Of a stretch of DNA of 64,000 bases, positions 45,042-54,985 are shown in pieces. The notes below the pieces were generated by a model, which was given only the letters and a program-made list of their open reading frames with translations, was not told where the DNA came from and searched no databases. Positions within the stretch are counted from its first letter, which is position 1. Every line of letters begins with the position of its first letter. Source of the stretch: Juglans regia (taxonomy: Eukaryota; Streptophyta; Magnoliopsida; Fagales; Juglandaceae); assembly GCF_001411555.2 (NCBI RefSeq), contig NC_049914.1:15454798-15518797 (forward strand). Reading direction: 5' to 3'. The position numbers and the translations under genes are program-made.

Positions 45042-45839
45042 TGATGGGAACCAAGACGGGCCTAGTCTTAAAGATCATTTGCAACTTCCAGATGGGCCAA
45101 GAAGATCAATATGACAATACAAAGATTGATGCAATCCACTTGGAAAGAGTTCAGCAAGAGCCCAACATTCAAGATGGGGCTTAAAGGATGAAGATCCAGT
45201 TTTAATTCATTTGATCACCTACGGAAGAGTGCAACGACAAGACTTAAAGGCTTTGGGCTCTTGAAGGGTTTCAACTTATTTAATTCATTTAAAGAACTTA
45301 TTTTATTAGTTTACAATAATTGAGTTTATTATGGGAAGTACTTAAGGGGGCCTATGCAAGGACATGTTGGGAAAGTTATTATTTTATTGAACTAGGGTTA
45401 GGGTTACTGTAGCCGAGTTACTGTAGCACGGTACTGTAGCCGCGGCACTGTTCATCCAGGCGCACTTTCGGAAGATGGGGGTTTATTTTGGCTAGGGTTT
45501 CATTAAGTTTTGCTTTAAATACTCTATGTAGCCTCATTCTAATCAGTTTATGAAATTTGATGAATTTATTCATTGTGAGTTGAGTTTTACTCCTCTTGTT
45601 CTTAATTGAACTTTTGAACTTATCAAAGGTAAATCACAACCTTTGTGGCGTTCCTCTTTTGTAATTTGGGTTCTTGAGACGGGTTCTTCAATGGGTCTAG
45701 ATTTTAATATAATCTAGGTTCTTCAAACGAGTTCTCATCGGGTCTAGATTCTCCATCCATAGACTTGATTTTGGCTTTCTTGGGAAGTTTTCAAATTGAC
45801 TGTGGGTTCAAGGGATCCATTTCCCGCGGGTTCATATCT
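45042..45839 (+). repeat. Plus-strand LTR, adjacent in tandem (798 bp)
   Basis: Starts TGATGGGAACCAAGACGG and ends GTTCATATCT (last A changed to T). It is followed by a decayed primer-binding site, TGGTATTTAGAG (45842-45853), so it was a 5' LTR. It inserted in the end of the preceding LTR. Confidence 0.85.
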
Positions 45840-45911
45840 TTTGGTATTTAGAGTAAGGTTTCCAATCAGGTCTTATTTTATCTTTTATTTCTTGCATATT
45901 TCTTGCATATC
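45840..45911 (+). other. Leader stub of the preceding LTR
   Basis: Short leader start with a duplicated TTTCTTGCATAT, ending at about 45911 against minus-strand N7. Confidence 0.65.
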
Positions 45912-46795
45912 AACGTCAATTGATACTTCCACAAACGTTCATGCAACACGTCATTGAAAGGCAAATGATATTCCCACAAATGTTCACATCCAAGGTTATC
46001 CAACAAACCAGCATGTCTATCACACCCAAGCAACTTACGCAAAAAACTAGTAGGCACACAAAATCTATTCCCTCTAAACAAGTACCAATCTAGTTTATAG
46101 AACTTACCGAACGATGCTTTGTCACTTGTTCCATACACACTAGCAAAGTCATCATCATCAGTATGCAATTCCTTATCATATTCGAGTCCCAACAATCTTA
46201 CATCTAAAATGAAAACAAGAACATACTTTCCTGCTAAAGCATCAATCACAAAATTTTCCATACCTTGTGTGTATTTGAATACATGAGGAAAAGTCTCAAT
46301 ACAGTCCTCCCACTTAGCATGCATTCTATTCAACAACTTATCTTGTCCCTTTAAGTGTGTCAATGACTCATGTTCTTCAAATAAAAGTCGGTTAGGAGTT
46401 GTCACACCTGGCACAAGATCAACGTAGTGCTCTATCTCCCTAATAGGTGACAATGCCCTAAACACACCTCTAGGAATCACGACCTCATATTCCTGCAATA
46501 AAGAAACAACAGCACTAGGCAAAGAGTCGTTAAATTCGTTAGCATAAAAGCTGGCCTTAGCATAAAAACTCACTTTTGTCTTTTTATTTCTCTCTACAAT
46601 CTCTCTTTCTTTTTCCTCTTGTGGCTCCACTATTTTTTTTCTTGACTCTCAACCACCTCTCTATTTTCTTTTTCTCTTTCTTTCTTTTGATGTTTCGGCC
46701 TCATTCTCTTTTTTCCTCTCACTGTTCTTTTCACTCTCTGTTTTTCTTTCAGTCTCCTCTTTTTTGAACTCTCGGCCTCACAATTGTTTTTCAAC
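45912..46795 (-). pseudogene. N7 collapsed pol
   Basis: Linker with stops, KTKVSFYAKASFYANEFNDS, RT stub (LSPIREIEHYVDLVPGVTTP), junction NRLLFEEHESLTHLKGQ, RNase H end (HVFKYTQGMENFVIDALAGK), integrase finger remnant with a 21-bp gap, and two 15-residue repeats before it is cut. Confidence 0.84.
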
Positions 46796-47046
46796 TCATT
46801 CTCTCTTTTTCTTGAGGTTTCGGTCTTCCCCCTTTGCTACAACTTGATCATTTTTGTCCCACTTTGGTTTCCAAGGAGTATTAGAAACCGAAGTATACCT
46901 TGATGTACCCTTTCCTTTTAGCCTTCTCTCCACCTTCATAGCCATGTGCACCATGTCCTCTACCTCCTCATAATGTTGCAACTAAACTACATTGGCCATC
47001 TCCCTATTCAACCCCCTCAAAAATCTCGTCATCGTGGCCTCCCGAT
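46796..47046 (-). pseudogene. N7 gag C-terminal piece
   Basis: FLRGLNREMANV, a stop, [36 protein letters not shown] and KWDKNDQVVAKG. The 8 bp before the hAT end are CTCCCGAT (47039-47046), the probable target duplication copy. Confidence 0.82.
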
Positions 47047-47300
47047 TAGGGGTGTGCAAAATTTCAAGAATTCCGACTCCGTCCGACCTCCGCTCCGATG
47101 CCGACTCCGACGGAGTCGGAGTTGTCAGAATTCGGAGTAGCTCCGAATAATTATTCGGAGTCGGAGCTCCGACTCCGACTCCGAATTTTTTTTAAACCCA
47201 GCTGTAAAACGACGTCGTTTTGGAGCTGGGTTTAAAAAAAAATTATTGAACGACACCGTTCCACTTAATATGGAACGGCGTCGTTTCGGAAGTTCCTTCT
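47047..47300 (+). repeat. hAT terminal and subterminal palindromic region
   Basis: Terminal repeat, then many CCGACTCCGA/TCGGAGTCGG units including a 24-bp perfect palindrome (47155-47178). A 61-bp near-perfect palindrome spans 47184-47244, centred on AAAACGACGTCGTTTT (47206-47221). A third inverted repeat has 15-bp arms with one mismatch (47249-47263 and 47271-47285). Subterminal repeats are where hAT transposases bind. Confidence 0.82.
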
Positions 47301-47728
47301 TGAAGGAGCTTCTTCATACGGTCGTTCCTTCTTCACTTCTTCTTCTTCCTTCTTCACTTCGTCTTCCTCCTTCACTTCTCTTTCGCGTCTCCCGTCCCAG
47401 TGACTGAACCAGTGAACTGTGAAGCCGTCCTCACGTCTTGTGTCTTTCTTGCTTGCGTGCCGCCGTTTGTCGTTGCTCCTCCCTGCCGCCGTCCCTCGTT
47501 GCTCCTCTGTTCAGCTTCCACCTACGGTGAGCCCTAAATTTATGAGCCCTAAATTTAATTCAAGCACGTCTCTTATGAATTGGAGCCAGCAGTTTTGATT
47601 CTTGTGTATTGAATATTCAATATAGTCCCCAACACGGCGCTCAAAACATGAATTTTACATTGTTTTGAAGACTTGCGCTCGACCGAGGTGTCGAGCGCAA
47701 GTCGAGCGCACGTTGTATTGAACATTGG
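47301..47728 (+). other. hAT 5' untranslated region
   Basis: CT-rich segment (47320-47540), then mixed sequence to the minisatellite. No credible ORF. Confidence 0.65.
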
Positions 47729-48090
47729 CTCGAGCGATATGTCGAGCGGAAGTCAAGCGAACCTCTCTAGAAGAGTTCTGCTCGAGCGATATGTCGAGCG
47801 CACGTAGCGAAACTCTCTGTATGGATTCTGCTCGAGCGCGACGTCGAGCGCAAGTCGAGCGAACCTCTCTGTATGGATTCTGCTCTAGCGCCACGTCGAG
47901 CGCACGTCGAGTGAACTTCTCTGGATGGATTCTGCTCGAGCTCCACGTCGAGCGCACATCGAGCGAACCTCTCTGTATGGGTTCTGCTCGAGCGCCACTT
48001 CGAGCGCACATCGAGCGAACCTCTCTGTATGGCTTATGCTCAAGCGCACGTCGAGCGAACCCATCTGGATGGGTTCGTCTGAGTCAAGCG
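47729..48090. repeat. 51-52-bp minisatellite, about 7 copies
   Basis: CTCGAGCG landmarks at 47729, 47780, 47831, 47883, 47935, 47987 and 48039 (the fourth reads CTCTAGCG and the last CTCAAGCG). Each unit has GTCGAGCGCA, GAACCTCTCTGTATGG and TTCTG. CpG-rich compared with its surroundings. Confidence 0.9.
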
Positions 48091-48250
48091 CACATCAACG
48101 GTCAACCGAACCTCAATGTAATAATACATCGATACAATAATATATTATGATACAATAATACATGTCCTATTGTATAATACAATAGCCTAGTTTATTTTTA
48201 AACTAATGTTTTGCTTCTAATTTAATTTTTTCAGCTTCATTGATTGTGAT

Positions 48251-49765
48251 ATGGATCCTAGACATAGTGGAGATGATCGTCCACAAGGGGACTTCCACCC
48301 TAGAGCCACATCTCCTAGACCGGTGGGTACTTCCACCCTAGAGCCACATCTAGGGCAGCTAGATCTAAAGCAGCTACATCTTGTGCGAGTAGTCGACTCC
48401 CACTCCCAGTTGATATAGAGGATGAAGATATGTTCAACGAGGAGGAGGAGATGCCCATTGAGTAAGATCAACCACCACGACCTTCTAAAAAGAGGTCGTG
48501 GACATGGGAGCATTTCACCAAAATTCCTGGTGAAATTGCGAACCCAGTGGCAAGATACCATTACTGTGGATCACTTTGTGGATGCCATTCGAAGAAGCAA
48601 GGTACCAGTGTTTTAATAGCACATCTAAATGGTTGCCAACGATATAAGATAGCGAAGGGATTGCAAGCCACTGATGGTACAAAGACTAAGAAATTGGTCA
48701 TCCCTCAATACAGTGAGAAGATGTTGAGGGACATGCTTGCAGAGATGATAATTACTGATGAGATGCCATTTACCACAGTCAAGAAAAGAGGCTTTCGAAA
48801 GTTTCTAAATTTTGTTGAGCCACGATTTCCCATTCCATCACGGTATACAGTGATGCGAGATTGTATGAAGAGGCATGCGAAGGACAAGGAGGAGATGAGG
48901 AAGATATTTATTACCACTGGCCAGAGAGTGTCTTTTACGGCTGATACATGGACTTCCATACAGAACGTCTGCTACATGTGTATCACAGCACACTACATTG
49001 ACAGTGAGTGGATTTTGCATAAAAAAATTATTGGTTTTAAAGAAATTGTGGATCATAAAGGTGCATCCATTGGGGCGAAGATGGATGATTGTTTAAAGGA
49101 CTGGGGAATTCGAAAAATGCTATGTATTACAGTTGACAATGCCAGTGCGAATGAAACAGCAATTGATTGGTTTAAGCGGAACACGACGGTGAGAGATGAT
49201 GTCATTCGGGCCCATGAGTTTATTCACGTTCGATGCTATGCTCATATCATTAACCTCATAGTTGTTGAGGGATAAAAAGAGGTTCATGATTCCATAACCC
49301 GAGTCCGCAACATTGTACGATATGTGAGGGGTTCCCCTCAAGTTTAAGGCAATAGCAGAAGATTTGAGGATTGAATGTTCTAGTATGCTGTGCTTGGACG
49401 TTCCGACTCGATGGAATTCTACATACATGATGTTGGATGTGGCACAGAAGTACCAAAAAGCATTCGAGCGGATGGAGGTCGAGGATGGGGGCCTGAGGTA
49501 TGCTTTGTTGGAGCCAGCAGGACAGGGGCTCGGTGCGCCAGACACACATGATTGGACCAGTGTGAGTTATTTTGTTGAATTTTTAAGAACTTTTTATGAG
49601 ATAACCATGCGACTATCTGGATCCAAATATACGACTGCGAACTCATTTTTCAGTGAGCTCTCGGAGCTTCACTTCCAGTTGGAAAATAGTTGTACTGACT
49701 CTACTGGATTGTTATCTGCTATGGCTAGAGGATGAAGATCAAATATGATAAATATTGGGAGAATA
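48251..49765 (+). pseudogene. hAT transposase (RICESLEEPER/Ac-like)
   Basis: Cuts and pastes hAT DNA. Start ATG at 48251; an internal duplication of about 24 bp (48289-48350) shifts the frame, and TAA follows EEEMPIE. BED finger: SWTWEHFTKI, then ARYHYCG (first Cys of the CxxC pair is Tyr) and GTSVLIAHLNGC. Core at 48547-49275: SFTADTWTS, CITVDNASANE and RCYAHIINLIVVEG, with TAA in place of leucine. A frameshift follows VRGSPQV. The next block, 49364-49735, has LDVPTRWNSTYMMLDVAQKY and KYTTANSFFSELSE. After another shift it ends MKIKYDKYWEN. At least five lesions; the C-terminal dimerisation domain is absent. Confidence 0.87.
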
Positions 49766-49800
49766 TTTATCATATTCTCCCAATATTTATCATATTTGAT
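49738..49800. repeat. 28-bp perfect inverted repeat at the hAT breakpoint
   Basis: Arms 49738-49765 and 49773-49800, loop TTTATCA. The left arm is hAT coding sequence (KYDKYWEN region); the right arm is its exact reverse complement. Confidence 0.93.
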
Positions 49801-49819
49801 AAATATGTGATAAATTGAA

Positions 49820-49853
49820 CTTTGTGGCGTTACAAAGGAGGAACGCCACAAAG
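49820..49853. repeat. Second, 12-bp inverted repeat at the LTR side
   Basis: CTTTGTGGCGTT (49820-49831) and AACGCCACAAAG (49842-49853). The right arm belongs to the following LTR; the left arm is its inverted copy. Confidence 0.88.
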
Positions 49854-50185
49854 GTTGTGATTTACCTTTGATAAGTTTAAAAGTTCAATTAAGAACAAGA
49901 GGAGTAAAACTCAACTCACAATGAATAAATTCATCAAATTTCATAAACTTCATAATCTGATTAAAATGAGGCTACATAGAGTATTTAAAGGAAAACCTAA
50001 TGAAACCCTAGCCAAAATAAACCCCCATCTTCCAAAAGTACCCCTGGATGAACAGTGCCGCGGCTACAGTGCCGAGCTACAGTAACTCGGCTATAGTAAC
50101 CCTAACCTTAGTTCAATAAAATAATAACTTTCCCAACATGCCCTTGCATAAGCCCCCTTAAGTGCTTCCCATAATAAACTCAATG

Positions 50186-50960
50186 TGATATGAACCCGCG
50201 GGAAAGAAATCCCTTGAACCCACAGTCAATTTGAAAACTTCCCAAGAAAGCCAAAATCAAGTCAAGGATGGAGAATCTAGACCCGATGAGAACTCGTTTC
50301 AAGAACCTAGATTATATTAAAATCTAGACCCGTTGAAGAACCCGTCTCAAGAACCCAGATTACAAAGGAAGAACGCCACAAAGGTTGTGATTTACCTTTG
50401 ATAAGTTCAAAAGTTCAATTAAGAACAAGAGGAGTAAAACTCAACTCACAATGAATAAATTCATCAAATTTCATAAACTTCATAATCTGATTAAAATGAG
50501 GCTACATAGAGTATTTAAAGGAAAACCTAATGAAACCCTAGCCAAAATAAACCCCCATCTTCCAAAAGTACCCCTGGATGAACAGTGCCGCGGCTACAGT
50601 GCCGAGCTACAGTAACTCGGCTACAGTAACCCTAACCCTAGTTCAATAAAATAATAACTTTCCCAACATGCCCTTGCATAAGCTCCCTTAAGTGCTTCCC
50701 ATAATAAACTCAATTATTCTAAACAAATAAAATAAGTACTTTAAATGAATTAAATAAGTTGAAACCCTTCAAGAGCCCAAAGCCTTTAAGTCTTGTTGTT
50801 GCCATCTTCCATAGCTGATCAAATGAATCAAAATTGGATCTTCATCCTTCAAGCCTCATCTTGAATGTTGAGCTCTTGCTAAACTCGTCCCAAGTGGATT
50901 GCATCAATCCTTGCATTGTCTCCGTGATCTTTAAGACTAGGCCCATCATGGTTCCCATCA
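50186..50960 (-). repeat. 3' LTR of N8
   Basis: 775 bp. Reads GGAAGAACG where the 5' LTR reads GGAGGAACG, and GAAACCCTTC where it reads GAAACTCTTC; otherwise identical by eye. Confidence 0.93.
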
Positions 50961-51028
50961 TTCCCCCTCTCCTCAAAAGGATTTGACCTCGAATCTCCAC
51001 CTTGGTTCCCATCAATCCCCCTCTCCTC
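50961..51028 (-). other. Duplicated polypurine tract and LTR-start segment of N8
   Basis: The true purine tract is 50961-50974. A second copy at 51015-51028 is followed (in element sense) by TGATGGGAACCAAGG at 51000-51014, copying the tract-to-LTR junction. N1 has the same duplication. Confidence 0.85.
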
Positions 51029-51604
51029 AAAAGGATTCAACCTTGAATCTCCACCTGGATCAAAGGGAAAAACGTTAGTAATATTATCATTAATTTCATA
51101 TGCAATATCATTAATTTGTTCAAGAATTTGAAAAGATCCATCCAAGCTACTCATGTCGTCAACAGGTAAAGGTATTAAATCAAAAGGAGTAAATGGATTA
51201 AGGCTATAAACAATTGCGAAAGGAAAATATAAAGTGGTAGTATGCATGGTCCTATTATATGCAAACTCTATAAATCTATCCACAACCATATAAATAGAAT
51301 CTCTACTTATTTCTTTCCTTGGCAGCCCCAAAACAGAGTCCATATATGCAAACTCATTGAAACGCAAACGATACTCCTGTAAACGTTCATGCAACAAGTC
51401 AATGTATGGCAAATGATACTCCGACAAACGTTCATGCAACATGTTAATGAATGACAAATAATACTTCCACAAACGTTCATGTAACACGTCAATGAAAGGC
51501 AAATGATACTCCCACAAACATTCATGTAACACATCGATGAATGACAATTGATACTTCCACAAACGTTCATGCAACACGCCATTGAAAGGCAAATGATATT
51601 CCAC
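50975..51604 (-). pseudogene. N8 collapsed pol, repeat and C-terminal part
   Basis: Six or so 15-residue repeats (VLHERLWKYQLSFID-type). Then FAYMDSVLGLPRKEISRDSIYMVVDRF, here given as MDSVLGLPRKEIS and MVVDRF, the first strand of the integrase core with its Asp. It jumps to IEFAYNRTMHTTT, an integrase-end stretch (FAIVYSLNPFTPFDLIPLP) and GGDSRLNPFEE twice. The DDE core's second Asp and Glu are missing. A one-base C loss near 51601 separates it from the upstream ORF. Confidence 0.86.
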
Positions 51605-51665
51605 AAATGTTCATGCAACACGTCATTGAAAGGCAAATGATATTCCCACAAATGTTCATGCAACA
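51375..51665 (-). repeat. 45-bp tandem repeat in N8
   Basis: About 6.5 units of 45 bp; unit consensus codes for LHERLWEYHLPFIDV. Confidence 0.9.
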
Positions 51666-53658
51666 CAACAAAAGTCTTCCTTACACCAAAGTTACCCAAC
51701 AAACCAGCATGTCTATCACACACAAACAACTTATGCATAAAACTAGTAGGTACACAAAATCTAATATTTCTAAACAAGTACCAATCTAGTTTATAGAACT
51801 TACCAAAAGATGCTTTCTCACATGTCCCATACACACTAGCAAAGTCATCATCATTAGCATGCAATCCCTTATCATATTCAAATCTCAACAATTTTGCATC
51901 AAAAATGAAGACAAGGACATACCTTCTTGCTAAAGTATCAACCACAAAATTTTTCATACCTTGTGTGTATTTGAATACATGAGGAAAAGTCTGAACACAA
52001 TCCTCCCGCTTAGCATGCATTCTAGTCAACAACTTACCTTGTCCCTTTAAATGTGTCAATGACTCATGTTTTTCCAAGAAAGGTCGGTTAGGAATTGTCG
52101 CACTTGGCACAAAATCAATGTAGTGCTCTATCTCCCTATTAGGTGGCAATCCACTAAATACACCACTTGGAAACACGACCTCATATCCCTGCAACAAAGA
52201 GACAACAATACTAGGCAAACATACGTCAAGTACGTTAGGATTAAGACTCGCCTTAGCATAAAAACTCGCTTTTCTCTTTGTTTTTCTCTCACTTTCTTCA
52301 CACTCTCTTTTCTTTCCACTCTCTTTTTCTTTTTCACTCTCTTTTTCCCTTTCACACTCTTTTTTATTTTCACTCTCTTTTTTTCTGTCACTCTCTTTTT
52401 CTTCATCTTTTTTTGTACTCTCGACCTCATAATTATTTTTCAACTCATTCTCTCTTTTGCTTGAGGTCTTAGTCTCACCCTCTTCTTTTTTCTCTCTCAT
52501 TTTTCTCTCTTTCTCCATTTCGGTCTCACTATTTCTTTTCTTCTCAATCTCACATTCACTCTTGCTTTTCAGCTCAATCTCACTTTCACTTTCACTTTCA
52601 CTCTCATCTTCACTCTTGCTTTTCAGCACAATCTCACTTTCACTGTCACCTTCACTCTTACTATTAAGCTCATTCTCACTTTTTCTTGAGGTTTCAGCCT
52701 CACCCAAATCTTTTCCCTTTGGTGGTTCGGTCTTCTCCTTTGCTACAACTTGATCATTTTTGTCCCACTTTGGTTTCCAAGAAGTACTAGAAACCGAAGT
52801 ATACCTTGATGTACCCTTTCCTTTTAGCCGTCTCTCCACCTTCATAGCCATGTGCACTATGTCCTCTACCTCCTCATAATGTTGCAACTCAACTACATTG
52901 GCTATCTCCCTATTCAACCCCCTCAAAAATCTTTTCATTATGGCCTCCCGATCCTCCACTATATTAGCCCGAATCATAGCCACCTCCATCTCCTTATGGT
53001 AGTCCTCTACACTCCTAGACCCCTGTATAAGATTTTGTAATTTTTTGTAGAGGTCTCTATAGTAGTGGCTAGGTACAAATCTCCGCCTCATGATAGCTTT
53101 CAACTCTCTCCATGTTTCTACAGGCCTCTCAAAATTCCTCCTCCTATTGGATACTAATTGATCCCACCAAATAATCGCATAATCAGTGAACTCAATTACA
53201 GCCAACTTCATCTTTTTCTGCTCAGAGTAATTATGACAATCAAACACCAACTCTATTCTTTTCTCCCACTCTAAATAAACTTCAGGGTCAGTTCTACCTT
53301 GGAATGATGGTATTTTCATTTTGATGCTTCCAAGGTTCTTATCTACTCTATCTCGACCCCCTGAGTTTGCCCTAAGGCCTCTTCCATGCCTAACTCTTCT
53401 ATGTCTACCCAATCCAACTTCAGATGTTAGCACTTCCTCATACTCTCCATTCTCATACCCATTCTTAATATTAGGCTCATGTCGCCTCCTATCTTTCTCT
53501 GCTTGCAGATTTCTAACCATTGCTTCTTGATTATCCATGCTATTCCTCACTTCACCTAACACCAAGTTCAACCGCTCAAACTCATGTTGCATGGTATGCA
53601 ACACAAAGGATGAGTTATCTACTCGCCCCCTTGGTGATGAGCTACTCCGATGAGACAT
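51600..53658 (-). CDS. N8 gag-linker-collapsed pol fusion ORF
   Basis: One open frame of about 685 codons from MSHRSSSSPRGRVDNSS at 53658. Coiled-coil-like N-terminus, Arg/Glu-rich region, full Retrotrans_gag ([56 protein letters not shown]). It passes KGKDLGEAETSRK into a linker of about 150 K/E/S residues, then KASFYAKASLNPNVLDV, the RT stub (GLPPNREIEHYIDFVPS), the collapsed junction NRPFLEKHESLTHLKGQ, the RNase H end and the first repeats. There is no zinc knuckle, protease, RT palm or integrase core. A structural Gag-like role is possible; enzymatic activity is not. Confidence 0.85.
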
Positions 53659-54145
53659 TACAAGGTGCTGCAAAGAAGAATGTTAGTGGTAAAAAAGAAA
53701 ACCTCACACACTCCCTTACGTGTTTCAACTCGAATAATGACACTCTACTCGTGTTTCACTCTTAATGGCTTTTTCCCGATAATAGTCTCACACTCTCTTG
53801 CCTTTTACCTCAATAGTTTTTCCACTCAAGTTCTTTCAGAACTAAATGAACTCAATCAAGACAAGGCAACCTTGTTTTATCCCAACTAGTAATTAGATTC
53901 AGGAAACAAGAACAAGAGAAACATGAAGGAATAAAAATGACACGAGAATCAATGAAGTTATACGAATGAAAGAGTAGCAATAAGACAAGATACCAACTTG
54001 AGTGATGTATGCAGCAGCCCCTTTGATGATAAGGTTCAATCAACAAATTTCTTTCTTTCTCATTGTTGTAACTATGTAGCAACTTTGAATATGCTACCTT
54101 CTCTTCTCTTCAACTTCTTTTTTTTTTTTTTGGAATTTTCTTTTC

Positions 54146-54176
<31 letters not shown>

Positions 54177-54514
54177 CTTTCTTTTCTTTTCTCTAATTCA
54201 TCCACAAACAGCAATATTCAATTGTGAAAACCAACCAATTGAATTCAAACACACAAGCATGGACAATGAAGTAGAAGAGAATCAATGGAACGACACTCCA
54301 AGCAATTGACAAACTTAGAGATGCAGGAAACCCTAGAATTTTGAAACCCTAGGTGATGCAAATTTCAGCCAAACCCAAAACCCTAAGAATTTTGGCAGCC
54401 TACTTTTTGTTTCTATTTTTTTTTTTTTTTAGCAACTCTAGAACAATGAAGCCCTAGAATTAAATTCAAGGATGCTAGAATTAAAAGATAGAATCAGACC
54501 TGATTGGAAACCTT
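53659..54514 (-). other. N8 leader
   Basis: 856 bp, CT tract at 54110-54195, no coding potential. Confidence 0.85.
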
Positions 54515-54527
54515 GCTCTGAATACCA
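54515..54527 (-). other. N8 primer-binding site, extra-T form
   Basis: TGGTATTCAGAGC on the minus strand, two bases from the LTR, in the youngest element of the window. Confidence 0.85.
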
Positions 54528-54855
54528 AATGATATGAACCCGCGGGAAAGAAATCCCTTGAACCCACAGTCAATTTGAAAACTTCCCAAGAAAGCCAAAA
54601 TCAAGTCAAGGATGGAGAATCTAGACCCGATGAGAACTCGTTTCAAGAACCTAGATTATATTAAAATCTAGACCCGTTGAAGAACCCGTCTCAAGAACCC
54701 AGATTACAAAGGAGGAACGCCACAAAGGTTGTGATTTACCTTTGATAAGTTCAAAAGTTCAATTAAGAACAAGAGGAGTAAAACTCAACTCACAATGAAT
54801 AAATTCATCAAATTTCATAAACTTCATAATCTGATTAAAATGAGGCTACATAGAG

Positions 54856-54863
54856 TATTTAAA
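54856..54863 (-). promoter_or_regulatory. Putative TATA box in N8 5' LTR
   Basis: TTTAAATA on the minus strand (sense CTTTAAATACTCTATG), the only TATA-like box in the LTR, about 440 bp from its start. It is conserved in most full-length LTRs and absent from the short LTRs of N1. Assignment is by sequence only. Confidence 0.5.
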
Positions 54864-54926
54864 GGAAAACCTAATGAAACCCTAGCCAAAATAAACCCCC
54901 ATCTTCCAAAAGTACCCCTGGATGAA

Positions 54927-54985
54927 CAGTGCCGCGGCTACAGTGCCGAGCTACAGTAACTCGGCTACAGTAACCCTAACCCTAG
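54927..54985 (-). promoter_or_regulatory. CTACAGTA repeats and telobox-like motif in U3
   Basis: Three CTACAGT(A/G) units, then AACCCTAACCCTAG (54972-54985) on the plus strand. The cluster lies upstream of the putative TATA box in element sense. AACCCTAA matches the plant telobox; binding is not shown. Confidence 0.5.

Larger units (their letters stand above)
45912..47046 (-). mobile_element. N7, collapsed-pol derivative fragment
   Basis: Gag end (46796-47046) and collapsed pol (45912-46795) on the minus strand, bounded by a plus-strand leader stub and by the hAT transposon, which inserted in gag. Confidence 0.84.
47047..49765 (+). mobile_element. Ac-like hAT DNA transposon, 3'-truncated
   Basis: Begins TAGGGGTGTGCAAAATTTC, typical of Ac-like hAT terminal repeats. 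Then subterminal CCGACTCCGA repeats, palindromes, a minisatellite and a broken transposase. Coding sequence ends at KYDKYWEN, where a fold-back junction starts. The dimerisation domain and 3' terminal repeat are missing, so the copy is immobile by itself. Confidence 0.88.

Noticed and set aside
47655..48150. Arg/Ser-rich ORFs on both strands in the hAT 5' region
   Set aside because: Readings of the 52-bp minisatellite in several frames; no start context or domain, and both strands are equally open.
48251..49765. Domesticated host transposase (DAYSLEEPER-like) gene
   Set aside because: It has several stops and frameshifts, a lost BED cysteine and no C-terminal dimerisation domain, and still sits next to a hAT terminus.
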